A stretch of 53,867 bases of DNA from Algoriphagus boritolerans DSM 17298 = JCM 18970 (GCF_900108085.1 NZ_FNVR01000030.1:1-53867); one strand, 5' to 3'. Shown: positions 36,830 through 45,467, counted from the stretch's first letter. The notes: generated by a model not told the origin, from the letters alone. A program made the numbers and translations.

Positions 36830-37789
36830 ATGTCCTACTTCTCCATCCGCAAGGTCTCCAAAACGTACGAGTTACATCCTGCACTTAAGGAGTTTTCATT
36901 AGCATTGGAAAAAGGGCAGTTTACAGCCATTGTCGGAGAGAGCGGATCGGGGAAAAGTACCTTGCTTCGGATCATGGCTGGCTTGGAAACTCAAACAAGC
37001 GGAGAGGTTTGGCTAAATGATCGGCAGATCGAAAACCCCAAACAAAAGCTTGTCCCTGGATATGACGAGATCAAACTGATCCATCAAGACTATCATCTTC
37101 AGCCCAACTCAACGGTGGAGGAGAATATTTCTCGCCCATTGCTCAACTATGATAAAGCCTATGCCCGTGATCGGGTGGATCGGCTGTTGTTTGACCTTGG
37201 GCTTGAAGGATTCAAGGATCGACACCCCCGTCAGCTGAGTGGAGGGCAGCAGCAGAAAGTCGCCATCGCAACAGCTCTCGCAGTGGAGCCGGATGTGCTT
37301 TTGCTTGACGAACCGTTCAGTAGTTTGGATTCGATTCAGAAACATAGATTAATTTCCGAACTGAAAGAATTGTTTTTAGAATTGGGAACCACAGTAGTTT
37401 TTGTAACCCATGATCTCGATGATGCGTTGCGTCTAACAGACAATTTGATCATTTTCCAGAAAGGCAAAGTAGTCCAGAAGGGAGGTTCCCAGGAGCTTTG
37501 TGAGCATCCAAAAACCCGCTATGTGGCCCGACTTTTTTCCACGATCAATCTGATTCCCGATCGATTCAATTCCTACCTCAGACCATCAGATGTCAGACTG
37601 CGGACCAAAGGAGAACTAATGGGCCATGTGATCGATCAGCGTTACTTGGTTCATTACAATTCCCTTTCCATTCGCTTAAAAAACGGAGGGCAAGTTTGGG
37701 AAGTCGACGATCCGTTTCGGAAGTATAAAATCGGAGATCGGGTTTACCTTCATTTTGATGAGGAAAAGGTTTTGATGCTGAAGTCTTGA
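36830..37789 (+). CDS. Orphan ABC transporter ATP-binding protein
   Basis: From ATG 36830 the protein is 319 aa. A longer reading from 36731 adds a low-complexity Phe/Asn/Ser stretch and is rejected. Walker A is GESGSGKST (36-44), the signature is LSGGQQQKVAIATA, and Walker B is VLLLDEP followed by the H-loop VTHDLDD. The C-terminal 80 residues after the ATPase look like a TOBE-type regulatory domain, as in importers of the PotA/FbpC class. No permease or binding-protein gene is nearby, so the partner must lie elsewhere and the substrate is unknown. Confidence 0.85.
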   Translation: MSYFSIRKVSKTYELHPALKEFSLALEKGQFTAIVGESGSGKSTLLRIMAGLETQTSGEVWLNDRQIENPKQKLVPGYDEIKLIHQDYHLQPNSTVEENISRPLLNYDKAYARDRVDRLLFDLGLEGFKDRHPRQLSGGQQQKVAIATALAVEPDVLLLDEPFSSLDSIQKHRLISELKELFLELGTTVVFVTHDLDDALRLTDNLIIFQKGKVVQKGGSQELCEHPKTRYVARLFSTINLIPDRFNSYLRPSDVRLRTKGELMGHVIDQRYLVHYNSLSIRLKNGGQVWEVDDPFRKYKIGDRVYLHFDEEKVLMLKS

Positions 37790-37959
37790 TTTTTTTAACC
37801 GCAAGGAGAGAGAAAAGTGAGGATCAATCTTCAATTGATCCTCAAATGATTAAACGGAAACAATCCTTTTCAAGAACACAAAGTTAAAAAGCTAAAGCTT
37901 TTTAATGTCCTCGGGAAATTCACCTGAGTTTTAAAAAATCATTAGGCTAAAAAAAAATG

Positions 37960-37994
37960 AGTAGTTAGTTGCAATCCACTTACAGCTGACTACT
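37960..37994. terminator. Bidirectional terminator between convergent genes
   Basis: AGTAGTTAGTTG (37960-37971) pairs over 12 positions with CAGCTGACTACT (37983-37994), including two G-T pairs, around an 11-nt loop. An A8 run lies 5' and a T-rich stretch 3', so it can end both the ABC gene (plus) and the PPIase gene (minus). The rest of 37790-38061 shows nothing notable. Confidence 0.65.
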
Positions 37995-38061
37995 TACTTT
38001 TTACAATTCCTAACAGGAATCATTAATGGTTTTTGTAAACTGATCACTGACCACTGCTAAC

Positions 38062-38589
38062 TTATTCCTCGTGTTCCCCATGCTCCCCATGCACGTGTCC
38101 ATGAGCGATTTCTTCTTTAGAAGCTTCACGCACTTCAATAATTTTCCCTTCGAAATGAAGTTCAAAACCTACTAGTGGATGATTGAAGTCAAGCAATAAA
38201 TTTTCGCCCAGATCTTTCATCACTTTTGCCTGCATGCTGTAACCGTTTTCATCCATCAAAGGAAGAAATTCGCCTTCTTTGAGCATATCATGTGAGAATC
38301 CACGCTCTCCTGAAAACTGTTCTTTCGGCAGGGTGATCAGCAATTCCTCGTCGGGTTCCCCATAAGCTTCTTCCACAGAAATCACAAATGAGAAGTCCTC
38401 TCCATCTTCTTTGCCACTAAGCAGTTCTTCAAATTTTTCAGGAAGACCGCTTTGCCCAAAAATGAAGTAAAAAGGATCCTCTTCATCACGGATTTCCACA
38501 CTGAAAGGGGCGGATTCGATATCGTCCTCGTTTTTGCTGACTTTGAGCTCGTAGGTCAGGCCTACTACCCTATTTTCCTGGATATTCAT
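38062..38589 (-). CDS. SlyD-like FKBP-type peptidyl-prolyl isomerase
   Basis: The 175-aa protein has the FKBP core split by an insert-in-flap domain as in SlyD (MNIQENRVVGLTYELKVS, FIFGQSGLPEKFEELLSGKE, DFSFVISVEEAYGE, LLLDFNHPLVG). The C-terminal tail is His/Glu-rich (HGHVHGEHGEHEE), as in nickel-binding SlyD proteins. It has no signal peptide, so it is a cytoplasmic folding catalyst and possible metal carrier. The methyltransferase gene ends immediately upstream (11 bp), suggesting one transcript. Confidence 0.88.
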   Translation of the reverse strand: MNIQENRVVGLTYELKVSKNEDDIESAPFSVEIRDEEDPFYFIFGQSGLPEKFEELLSGKEDGEDFSFVISVEEAYGEPDEELLITLPKEQFSGERGFSHDMLKEGEFLPLMDENGYSMQAKVMKDLGENLLLDFNHPLVGFELHFEGKIIEVREASKEEIAHGHVHGEHGEHEE

Positions 38590-38600
38590 TTAGTTGGGGG

Positions 38601-39332
38601 TTATTTGGTTAGGCCGTATTTCAGGCGAATTCGTAGTCGTTCTTTTAATACCGTCCATTTGCTCAGTGGAGTGGAGGATTTGAGGGGTTTTGCTGCGCGG
38701 AAGACAAAGTACTGATAGTCTTTCTCTGCAAAGAAAAGGGAATAGGTTTCCATCTTTTCGAGGTAAAATCCAACATTCGTGATGCTTTTGATTAAGTCTC
38801 CCGAATCCAAAGGTTGGTCGATTACTTGGAGTTTTTCCGGCTCGTTTTCAATCATCCACTGAAGGTATCTTGGGGAAGGGATATGGATGAAAATCACCGA
38901 GTCCGAATGCGCATGTTTGCTGATATTTTGGAAAAGCCGGGGATGCTGATCCACCGGAATATGCTCTAGCACGTCGGGGAAGACAAAGAAATCAAAGGTC
39001 TCGCCCTTTTTGTCAAAGTCAGACATGTCCGAAACTTCAAAGCTCAGATTGGTCTGTGCTTTCCAGAGAATTTTGCCTTTTTCGATGCTTTCCGGCGAAA
39101 TGTCAACGGCCAAAACTTTTCCACCTGGAACTTGTGTAGCCAGCAAATAGGAAACCGTTCCGATTCCGCAGCCTACTTCTAATATCTTATGATTAGACTT
39201 CAAACCTGCAGCTTTCACCTTGTCCAAAATGCTCAAATGTCTGGAATTGATCCCCGTTTTTTGTTGCTTTTCGGCAAACTGGTCGTAGAAGCTGACGACT
39301 TCTTCTTTTTGATCGGTCTTAGACTTTTCCAT
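38601..39332 (-). CDS. Class I SAM-dependent methyltransferase
   Basis: The 243-aa protein shows the Rossmann SAM-binding motif ILEVGCGIGTVSYLLA (about 49-64), the acidic end of strand 2 (VLAVDISPES) and a DFFVFPDVLEHIP motif IV. It resembles Methyltransf_11/UbiE-like enzymes, and the substrate is unknown. Its start overlaps the end of the large membrane protein gene by 14 bp, which suggests a coupled role, perhaps in envelope glycan or lipid modification (inference). Confidence 0.85.
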   Translation of the reverse strand: MEKSKTDQKEEVVSFYDQFAEKQQKTGINSRHLSILDKVKAAGLKSNHKILEVGCGIGTVSYLLATQVPGGKVLAVDISPESIEKGKILWKAQTNLSFEVSDMSDFDKKGETFDFFVFPDVLEHIPVDQHPRLFQNISKHAHSDSVIFIHIPSPRYLQWMIENEPEKLQVIDQPLDSGDLIKSITNVGFYLEKMETYSLFFAEKDYQYFVFRAAKPLKSSTPLSKWTVLKERLRIRLKYGLTK

Positions 39333-41733
39333 TTGATTTTTTATAATTGAAAAATACTCCAGCGATCAAAGTCAAGACAATCAGGTATTGGAAAATTACC
39401 ATTGGGGTCTTGGTAGAATAGTAGCTGGAGGGAGCGAAAGTAAATACCACTTCATGTTTACCGGCAGGAATCTCCAGACCCCGAAGCAGGTAATTTACCC
39501 GGAGTATTGGAGCCTCCTTACCGTCGATGGTGGCTGTCCATCCCTTAGGATAGTAAATTTCTGAGAAAACTGCCATTCCACCTTGACTCATGGAAGCTTG
39601 ATATTTCAGTTCATTTGGAGCATTAGAAGTCAGAGAAATCTGACCTTCACCAGCCGGGATTTGTCCATATTCCTCAGTATTGAGGGTTGCTTGAGTTTTT
39701 GTATTTATATCCCCAAGTGCCTCAATTTCCTCCTGGTTTGCAGAAACTGCTACGATTTCGCTTGGAATCCAAGCTGGGCCGTTGGCCTCCGGATTTTCAA
39801 AAACAGCATTCGCCTCGGCTCCAGCAATCAGGTATTTGGTGTTGAGCATATTGATCACACCGATGCTTTCCCAGTCGAAATTTCCCTCTTGGGCCTTGGC
39901 AATAAAGGCTTCCAGTTCGGGTTGAATCTGATAGTCCACCAAATCCTGATAGCGTCTGAGTTTGGCTCCGTGATAGCCGCCCAAACTGTTGAATCGATAG
40001 CTGGTTCGAGCCCCTTGGGTCAATCCTTCGGTCAAAGGAAGTACCCGGAAATAGCCTTGGTCTCCGGCGATTGACTTTTCTGCAGGAGTCTCCGCAAAGA
40101 ATTGACGGGAAGGGTTGCCCTGGAATGATTCCGTATTCAAGTAGCGTCGATTGATCGTCCAGACATCCAGTGTGATCAAAGCGATCAAGCCAAGTCCAAG
40201 GATCATGTCGGAGATTTTTCCTTTCAGGTAAAAATAAATCAAACCCATCGACACCGCGATAAAGGCAAAGCTTTTCCAAGCCGAAGCAGAAAGCATGGAC
40301 TTTCGGTCAATTTTGATAGCCGAAGCCAGCCAATCCGGGAAATTCGCATCAGCAGGTCCCTCAAATCTGAAAAATGCACCTGAAGCAACAGCTAAAATCA
40401 AAACCAATCCTCCTACAATTCCTCCCGAGATAAGCAGCGGCTTCAATTCTTTCTTCTGCGCCAGCTTCTCCAGTGAAATCATTCCTAAAATCGGAATCGC
40501 GAAAAGCGTCATGCCCAAGGCCATGGACACAGCCCGAAACTTATTGTAGCCCGGTAAAATATCGAATAGTAGGTAGTTGAACCATGCGAGGTTTTTGCCC
40601 CAACTGAGCATCAAGGATAAAACGATGATGGTTCCAAAGGTGATCAGACTTTCTTTTGGCGCAGCCCAAATCCCCAAAATCGCAAGAAAGACCAGGATCA
40701 CACTGCCGTAAATCGGCCCGCCGGTGAAGGGTTGATCCCCCCAATAGGTTGGCGCGCCCTTAACGAATCCATTGATTTGTGCAGGGTCCATACCTTGTGA
40801 ACGCAGCGCTTTTTCTGAAGCGGAGTCCTTCGGAAGTGGCGTATTGCTGCCTCCTCCGTAGAAGTCGGGGATCAACAAGGTCAAGGTTTCCAGCTTTCCA
40901 TTGGACCAGCCAAAGGCATAATCCTTGTCCAAGCCGGAAGATTTTGCCTCCAAAGTTGAATTTCCGCGGGTAGAGTAGGGGCTATATTCTAATGCGGTTG
41001 CGAGTCTTCCGAGGTTTCCACCCACTGCCAATACTGCTCCCAAAACCAAAAAACCAATGGTTTTGGAGAGGCCGGGGATTCCTTCTTTTTTCCAGTCAAA
41101 AACCATCCGAACTACCACGTAGATGACTGAAATGATCAGCGTGTAATAGGTGATTTGCAGGTGATTAAATTTGAGTTGGAGCAAAAGTCCCAAAGCGAGA
41201 AGTGCAGCGCCGAGGATCCGTTTGCGCTCAAAAGCCAGATGAATACCTGCTAAAATCAACGGAATCAGGCATACTGCCCAGATTTTGGCATTGTGACCGG
41301 CTTCGAGAGAAAGTAAATTATAGGTGTTGAATGAGAAAGCAATTGCCCCGCCGATGGCGAAAACGGGCCGGACGCCGAAGCTTAAAAGTAAAATATACAT
41401 CCCCAGCATCCCGAAAAATAAGCCATTGATCGGGTGGGGAAGTCCTAGTGTCAAGACAGAAATCACCGCATTGGTGATGTCGCCCGGGAACTCCAAGCTG
41501 ATGAAATAGGCCGGCATGCCGCCAAACATGCTATTGGTCCAAAGGAGCTGTTCCCCCGTGTTCTCCCGATGATCCAAAACGGCTTTTGCCGAGCCTTCCC
41601 ATTGCAAAATATCTCCCTGAAAAATGATTTTCCCGTCAAAAATCATCGGAGAGAAATACAATACTACGATGAGGTAGAAAAGGACGATTCCCAAGAGATG
41701 GGGAAGCAGGTCTTTTTGAAAATTGAATTGCAT
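39319..41733 (-). CDS. YfhO-family multi-pass membrane protein
   Basis: From ATG 41733 the protein is 804 aa. It has about 12-13 helices in the first 520 residues and one at the C terminus, with an extracytoplasmic domain in between (about 530-770). The pattern of YfhO (GT-C-like fold, FGGMPAYFISLEFPGD near residue 80, a terminal GWTATIDGKEAPILRVNYLLRG region) is clear. YfhO of Bacillota takes part in glycosylating lipoteichoic acid; here a role in envelope glycan transfer is inferred. A TTG nine codons upstream gives a longer reading, but the likely -7 box overlaps it. Confidence 0.85.
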   Translation of the reverse strand: MQFNFQKDLLPHLLGIVLFYLIVVLYFSPMIFDGKIIFQGDILQWEGSAKAVLDHRENTGEQLLWTNSMFGGMPAYFISLEFPGDITNAVISVLTLGLPHPINGLFFGMLGMYILLLSFGVRPVFAIGGAIAFSFNTYNLLSLEAGHNAKIWAVCLIPLILAGIHLAFERKRILGAALLALGLLLQLKFNHLQITYYTLIISVIYVVVRMVFDWKKEGIPGLSKTIGFLVLGAVLAVGGNLGRLATALEYSPYSTRGNSTLEAKSSGLDKDYAFGWSNGKLETLTLLIPDFYGGGSNTPLPKDSASEKALRSQGMDPAQINGFVKGAPTYWGDQPFTGGPIYGSVILVFLAILGIWAAPKESLITFGTIIVLSLMLSWGKNLAWFNYLLFDILPGYNKFRAVSMALGMTLFAIPILGMISLEKLAQKKELKPLLISGGIVGGLVLILAVASGAFFRFEGPADANFPDWLASAIKIDRKSMLSASAWKSFAFIAVSMGLIYFYLKGKISDMILGLGLIALITLDVWTINRRYLNTESFQGNPSRQFFAETPAEKSIAGDQGYFRVLPLTEGLTQGARTSYRFNSLGGYHGAKLRRYQDLVDYQIQPELEAFIAKAQEGNFDWESIGVINMLNTKYLIAGAEANAVFENPEANGPAWIPSEIVAVSANQEEIEALGDINTKTQATLNTEEYGQIPAGEGQISLTSNAPNELKYQASMSQGGMAVFSEIYYPKGWTATIDGKEAPILRVNYLLRGLEIPAGKHEVVFTFAPSSYYSTKTPMVIFQYLIVLTLIAGVFFNYKKSNGKV

Positions 41734-41757
41734 GAAAAGGAAGGATTTTTTCTGCGA

Positions 41758-41765
41758 CAAAATTA
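41758..41765 (-). promoter_or_regulatory. -7 box of the YfhO-like gene
   Basis: Minus-strand TAATTTTG fits TAnnTTTG and lies 24 bp upstream of ATG 41733, implying a short leader. The upstream element at 19-nt spacing is weak. The box supports the ATG start over a TTG at 41760, which lies inside the box. Confidence 0.5.
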
Positions 41766-41818
41766 AGCCTGCAAATTAGGGATTTAATGGGAAAGAGCGA
41801 GAAGATATCATTTCAATA

Positions 41819-41915
41819 GGTTCCCACAGATTTACAGATTTTGTTCTTCATTAATGATTCCCGCAGATGCTCGCAGAAAAAGTCGCTGATTATCGCTGAT
41901 TTTGGATGGATTTTA
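41819..41915. repeat. Degenerate short repeats (CAGATT / CGCTGATT type)
   Basis: CACAGATTTACAGATTTTG, CGCAGATGCTCGCAGAAA and TCGCTGATTATCGCTGATTTT are tandem near-repeats, of a kind I recall between genes in many Bacteroidota genomes. They have no coding potential. They sit between the divergent YfhO-like and ffh genes, just upstream of the ffh -7 box. Confidence 0.5.
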
Positions 41916-41967
41916 TTGCTCCCGTCTTCAGTCCCTTGTCTTCCTTCTTATTTCGCACAAATTCACC

Positions 41968-41998
41968 TTCTCAAAAACCCTTAATTTCATTACTTTTG
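41968..41998 (+). promoter_or_regulatory. Probable ffh promoter
   Basis: TACTTTTG (41991-41998) fits the -7 consensus, 22 bp before the ffh ATG. At 19-nt spacing upstream is TTCT rather than TTTG, a weak -33 match. Confidence 0.55.
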
Positions 41999-42020
41999 CA
42001 CCAAATAGAAGCAGAACCGA

Positions 42021-43361
42021 ATGTTTGATAATTTAAGTTTAAAGCTTGACCGGGCTTTCAAAACCCTGAAAGGAACCGGTAAAATCACCGAAATCAACGT
42101 CGCATCCACCGTAAAGGAAATCCGAAGAGCCCTGATCGATGCCGACGTCAACTATAAAGTAGCCAAGGAAGTCACCGATACGATTCGAAATGAAGCCTTG
42201 GGTCGGGATGTCTTAATTTCCGTTTCACCAGGTCAACTTCTCGTCAAAATCACTCAGGAAGAGTTGACCAAGCTTATGGGCGGTTCCAAGGTAGACATCA
42301 AACTGAGCGGAGATCCGGCTGTAATTTTGATTGCGGGTTTGCAAGGTTCGGGTAAAACGACCTTCACAGGAAAGCTTGGAAGCTTGCTGAAAAGACAGGG
42401 CAGACAGGTTCTCTTGGTGGCCTGCGATATCTACAGACCTGCTGCGATTGATCAGTTGAAAGTATTGGGTGAGCAGATTGGAGTGGAAGTCTATGCTGAG
42501 CCAGAAAATAAGAATGCCCTTCAGATCGCCAACAATGCGATCGCCTATGCGAAGAAAACCGGCAAAAAGACGGTAGTTGTCGATACAGCGGGTCGTTTGG
42601 CAGTCGATGATCAGATGATGAAGGAAATTGAGGAGCTGAAAAAAGCCCTTAATCCTTCTGAGACACTTTTTGTGGTCGATTCCATGACAGGTCAGGATGC
42701 GGTAAATACTGCGAAGACCTTTGATGAGCGATTGAATTTTGACGGAGTAGTCCTGACCAAACTCGATGGTGATACCCGAGGTGGTGCGGCGATTTCCATT
42801 CGTCACGTTGTGAATAAGCCGATCAAGTTTATCTCAACGGGTGAAAAAATGGAAAATCTGGATGTCTTCCATCCGGATCGTATGGCCCAGCGAATCCTCG
42901 GAATGGGTGATGTGATCTCCTTGGTAGAGCGTGCACAGCAGTCCTTTGATGAAGATGAGGCCAAGCGAATCAATGCCAAAATCCGTCAGAATAACTTCAA
43001 TTTCGACGATTTCCTTTCGCAGCTCGAGCAGGTGAAAAAGATGGGAAATATCAAAGACCTGATGGGCATGATCCCGGGAATGGGAAAAGCGATGAAAGGC
43101 TTGGATATCGATGATGATTCCTTCAAGCCGATCGAAGCGATCATTCGCAGCATGACTCCCAAAGAGCGTCAGCAACCTGACATCATTGATGGAAGAAGAA
43201 GAAAGCGAATTGCTGATGGTTCGGGAAGGACGATCGTGGAAGTGAACAACCTCATGAAGCAGTTTGACGATATGCGCAAACTGATGAAGCAGATGAACAA
43301 AATGGGAGGTGCCAAGCAAGCCATGAGCCGGATGATGCCTCCGGGTGGAGGAAGAAGATAA
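42021..43361 (+). CDS. ffh: Signal recognition particle protein Ffh (SRP54)
   Basis: The 446-aa protein has the helical N domain, the GTPase G domain with the P-loop GLQGSGKTT (106-114), DTAGRL and TKLDGDTRGG, and the Met-rich M domain (MMKEIEEL ends the G part; MKQMNKMGGAKQAMSRMMPPG closes the protein) that binds SRP RNA and signal peptides. It targets nascent membrane proteins with FtsY. Length and order are standard. It is likely single-gene, with its own promoter 22 bp upstream. Confidence 0.97.
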   Translation: MFDNLSLKLDRAFKTLKGTGKITEINVASTVKEIRRALIDADVNYKVAKEVTDTIRNEALGRDVLISVSPGQLLVKITQEELTKLMGGSKVDIKLSGDPAVILIAGLQGSGKTTFTGKLGSLLKRQGRQVLLVACDIYRPAAIDQLKVLGEQIGVEVYAEPENKNALQIANNAIAYAKKTGKKTVVVDTAGRLAVDDQMMKEIEELKKALNPSETLFVVDSMTGQDAVNTAKTFDERLNFDGVVLTKLDGDTRGGAAISIRHVVNKPIKFISTGEKMENLDVFHPDRMAQRILGMGDVISLVERAQQSFDEDEAKRINAKIRQNNFNFDDFLSQLEQVKKMGNIKDLMGMIPGMGKAMKGLDIDDDSFKPIEAIIRSMTPKERQQPDIIDGRRRKRIADGSGRTIVEVNNLMKQFDDMRKLMKQMNKMGGAKQAMSRMMPPGGGRR

Positions 43362-43387
43362 GGGGAAGCACAAAGTTTCGATTAATG

Positions 43388-43413
43388 TCTCACTGAGCGG
43401 AGTCGAAGTGTCA
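43388..43413. repeat. Short interspersed CTGAGCGGAGTCGAAG-type sequence
   Basis: CACTGAGCGGAGTCGAAGTG can fold on itself (CACT...AGTG ends) and is, from memory, very common between genes in Bacteroidota. A related CTTCGACTTCGTTCAG lies at about 48644-48660. Function unknown. Confidence 0.5.
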
Positions 43414-43570
43414 ATAAAAGTTTTTTAATCAAGAAATAATATTGATCGCTGATTTTCAATTTTGGGCAATGGTTTTTATAAAAAAAGGTCATTGCCATTT
43501 AAATCAATATATCACCTAAGTTATTGATTTAAAAAATAAGCATTTGTAAATCAATAATTTATAAAATATT

Positions 43571-43603
43571 CAACTTAAAAAGTTGGAGGTCTTTTTTTTT
43601 TTT
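43571..43603 (+). promoter_or_regulatory. Hairpin and T12 tract before the cysteine-rich peptide gene
   Basis: CAACTT (43571-43576) and AAGTTG (43580-43585) form a short hairpin, followed by GAGGTC and an uninterrupted run of 12 T (43592-43603), 33 bp upstream of the peptide ATG. It could be a weak terminator for upstream transcription or a slippage-prone tract that changes promoter spacing. The A/T-rich DNA before it has AAATCAATA/TATTGATTT inverted repeats (43500-43552). Confidence 0.4.
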
Positions 43604-43636
43604 GCTTTATTTCAAACACATAAAACAACTAATTAT

Positions 43637-43870
43637 ATGAGAAAAATTCTATTTTTTGGTGGCTTACTTTTTGGCCTCCTATTTTTCCAAGCAGAAGCGA
43701 ATGATCTTAGATACTTTTGTACTGAGACATGGTCTAACGGTTCTGAGACACATACCAGCGAGTATCATTGTTACAGTCCTGAGTCAGCGGGAACTTGTAC
43801 AGCGCAATGTATGATAGGAGATGGTTGTTCCAGGGAATGCTGTGTGGATGAACCTACTATTGCCGGCTAG
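43637..43870 (+). CDS. Small secreted cysteine-rich peptide (77 aa)
   Basis: From ATG 43637 the protein has a signal peptide (MRKILFFGGLLFGLLFFQAEA) and a mature part of about 56 residues with seven Cys, including C-T-A-Q-C, a CSRECC cluster and Ser/Thr-rich spacers. A longer reading from 43583 only adds Phe-rich sequence encoded by the T tract. The next gene, 61 bp on, is a 6-bladed-propeller lipoprotein. In Bacteroidota such propellers are often paired with small secreted peptides (the NVEALA class); this one lacks a clear NVEALA motif. A seventh, unpaired Cys may form an intermolecular disulphide or bind metal. No function is known. Confidence 0.7.
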   Translation: MRKILFFGGLLFGLLFFQAEANDLRYFCTETWSNGSETHTSEYHCYSPESAGTCTAQCMIGDGCSRECCVDEPTIAG

Positions 43871-43931
43871 TTTAAGAATAAGGAGAGTTTTTTATTCTCC
43901 TTACCCTACACTTGGTGATAAATGTAAAATA

Positions 43932-45062
43932 ATGAAGAATCTATCGATAATTATCCTGCTGTTTTTTTTGATTGGATGTAAAAGCTATGAAAGTGGAATC
44001 GAGCGTAATACTTTTTCAATCGCTCCAAATCCCGCAGTCGTAGAAATAGCTAAAATTTTCAAACAAATCAGTCCGATACAGTTAAAAGGCACTGATCTAC
44101 CATTGACAGTTTATCGGGTTTTACCACACTCCGGAGGTTATTATATGCTCGATGGTAAAAAGCAAAGTGTTTTGAGTACTGATGGAGATGGGAAAATTTT
44201 AAAAGTCCTCAATGCGGTTGGAGATGGTCCCGGAGAGTATAGGGAAATCTGGGATATAAAAATTAATCCGAGAAATGAGGATCTCTATATCTTGGATAGG
44301 AAATTGGCGAAAATGCTCGTTTATTCTGCTTCCTTGGAATTTATAGAAGAGGTCCCGATTAAGAGAGAATTTGTAGGGACTTTACTTTCTTTTGGGTTTA
44401 TCAATGGGGATGAGGTGCTGTTTCATACCAGCGGAACATCAGGGTATAAATTTTTAAAATATGGGGTTAAGTCCAAGAAATTTGAATTTAAAGTCCCAAT
44501 TGATAGAGAATTTGAAGGACTTGGATTTGGGAATGATAGGTCCATGTCTCTATTGAATGATCGGATCTCATTGATATATCCATTGAGTAACAAAATTGAG
44601 CGATATGATCAGAATCTCCAAAGGGGCGAAGACTTGTTTGTTGATTTTCAAAACTTCATGATTAGTGAATCAGACCTAAAGCTGGTTGCAAATGATCAAA
44701 ATAGAATGTTTGACTTGATCCAAAATGACGAAAATAAAAAAACTCACTCTTTCGGACTTGTTGAAACGGATCGAGACTATGTAATATCTTATTATTTAGG
44801 ATCGTTTCGAGATGGAGATCATTTGAAATCACTAGTGGATAAGGTTACGGGAGAAAGTACAACTTGGAAATCTATAACAATAGATCAACTTGAAGTTGAT
44901 TTATTGTTAATTGGTAAAAGTAAAAGTGATGAATTGATTTTTACTCTAAATTCAGAACAGTTGGAGAGAATGACTCCTGCTCAAATTCAGGTTCTTTCAA
45001 AGAAATTAAAAACCCCAATTGATCAGAATAAACCTTTGTTGATTTTTTGTACTCCAAAGTGA
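43932..45062 (+). CDS. 6-bladed beta-propeller lipoprotein
   Basis: From ATG 43932 the protein is 376 aa with a lipoprotein signal (MKNLSIIILLFFLIGC, Cys16). It then shows the 6-bladed-propeller family pattern (DUF4934-like): early YRVLPHSGGYYMLDGKKQ, the diagnostic GDGPGEYREIWDI turn, NEDLYILDRKLAKMLVYS, and repeated Asp/Gly-rich blades. Such proteins face the periplasm or cell surface and may bind ligands; none has a clear biochemical role. A longer reading starting inside the peptide gene lacks a signal and is rejected. Base composition (A/T-rich, LVD/SKS-rich) is similar to the peptide gene and lower in G+C than ffh. Confidence 0.8.
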   Translation: MKNLSIIILLFFLIGCKSYESGIERNTFSIAPNPAVVEIAKIFKQISPIQLKGTDLPLTVYRVLPHSGGYYMLDGKKQSVLSTDGDGKILKVLNAVGDGPGEYREIWDIKINPRNEDLYILDRKLAKMLVYSASLEFIEEVPIKREFVGTLLSFGFINGDEVLFHTSGTSGYKFLKYGVKSKKFEFKVPIDREFEGLGFGNDRSMSLLNDRISLIYPLSNKIERYDQNLQRGEDLFVDFQNFMISESDLKLVANDQNRMFDLIQNDENKKTHSFGLVETDRDYVISYYLGSFRDGDHLKSLVDKVTGESTTWKSITIDQLEVDLLLIGKSKSDELIFTLNSEQLERMTPAQIQVLSKKLKTPIDQNKPLLIFCTPK

Positions 45063-45084
45063 GGGTTTAACCTTACCTGATCAA

Positions 45085-45150
45085 GCGTTCTACTGGGACG
45101 TGGAAGATTTGTCCCAAGATTGGATTATCAACCAAATGTTCCACTTGGAA
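45085..45150 (+). repeat. Fossil right arm of the hairpin element
   Basis: GCGTTCTACTGGGACGTGG resembles hairpin C and ATCAACCAAATGTTCCACTTGG aligns with TTACCGACCAGATGTCCCGCTGG before and through hairpin D, with many changes. AAAAGGGCGAT just after it recurs inside copy 4 (at about 46523). It is probably an old, eroded copy at the left border of the array. Confidence 0.55.
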
Positions 45151-45198
45151 AAGGGCGATCTGTAGTTTTTTGGTTTTTCAAAATGACCGTAAGTAATT

Positions 45199-45374
45199 TC
45201 GTTCCAGCGGAACGACGCGTTGGTAGCTAAGATGATTCACCAGGCGGGGATCGTTCCGTAGGAACGTTTGGTGAAAAACAAACAAGTTTCAATCGTAAAT
45301 CACCATGCGTTCCGCTGGAACGCGGGTTGTATCTTCATACCTGAGGTTACCGACCAGATGTCCCGCTGGGACAT
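45199..45374 (+). repeat. Miniature hairpin element, copy 1 (176 bp)
   Basis: Four perfect hairpins stand in order: A (45199-45215, TCGTTCC/GGAACGA, loop AGC), B (45252-45266, CGTTCC/GGAACG, loop GTA), C (45307-45323, GCGTTCC/GGAACGC, loop GCT) and D (45358-45374, ATGTCCC/GGGACAT, loop GCT). The left arm (45199-45274) ends TTTGGTGA. The right arm starts TCACCATG, and its reverse complement repeats the left-arm order hairpin-TGGTYGGTARC-hairpin-TGGTGA. A 25-bp centre separates the arms. Confidence 0.9.
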
Positions 45375-45467
45375 GGGTTTTTATCAGATGGTATGTACTA
45401 AGCTAAGTTTTCTAGGAAATTTGCGGTTTGGCAATACTTCCAGATGGAATTTACTTTAATCCGAGTC

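Noticed and set aside
43821..43931. Longer reading of the propeller lipoprotein
   Set aside because: It overlaps the peptide gene and buries the signal peptide starting at 43932.
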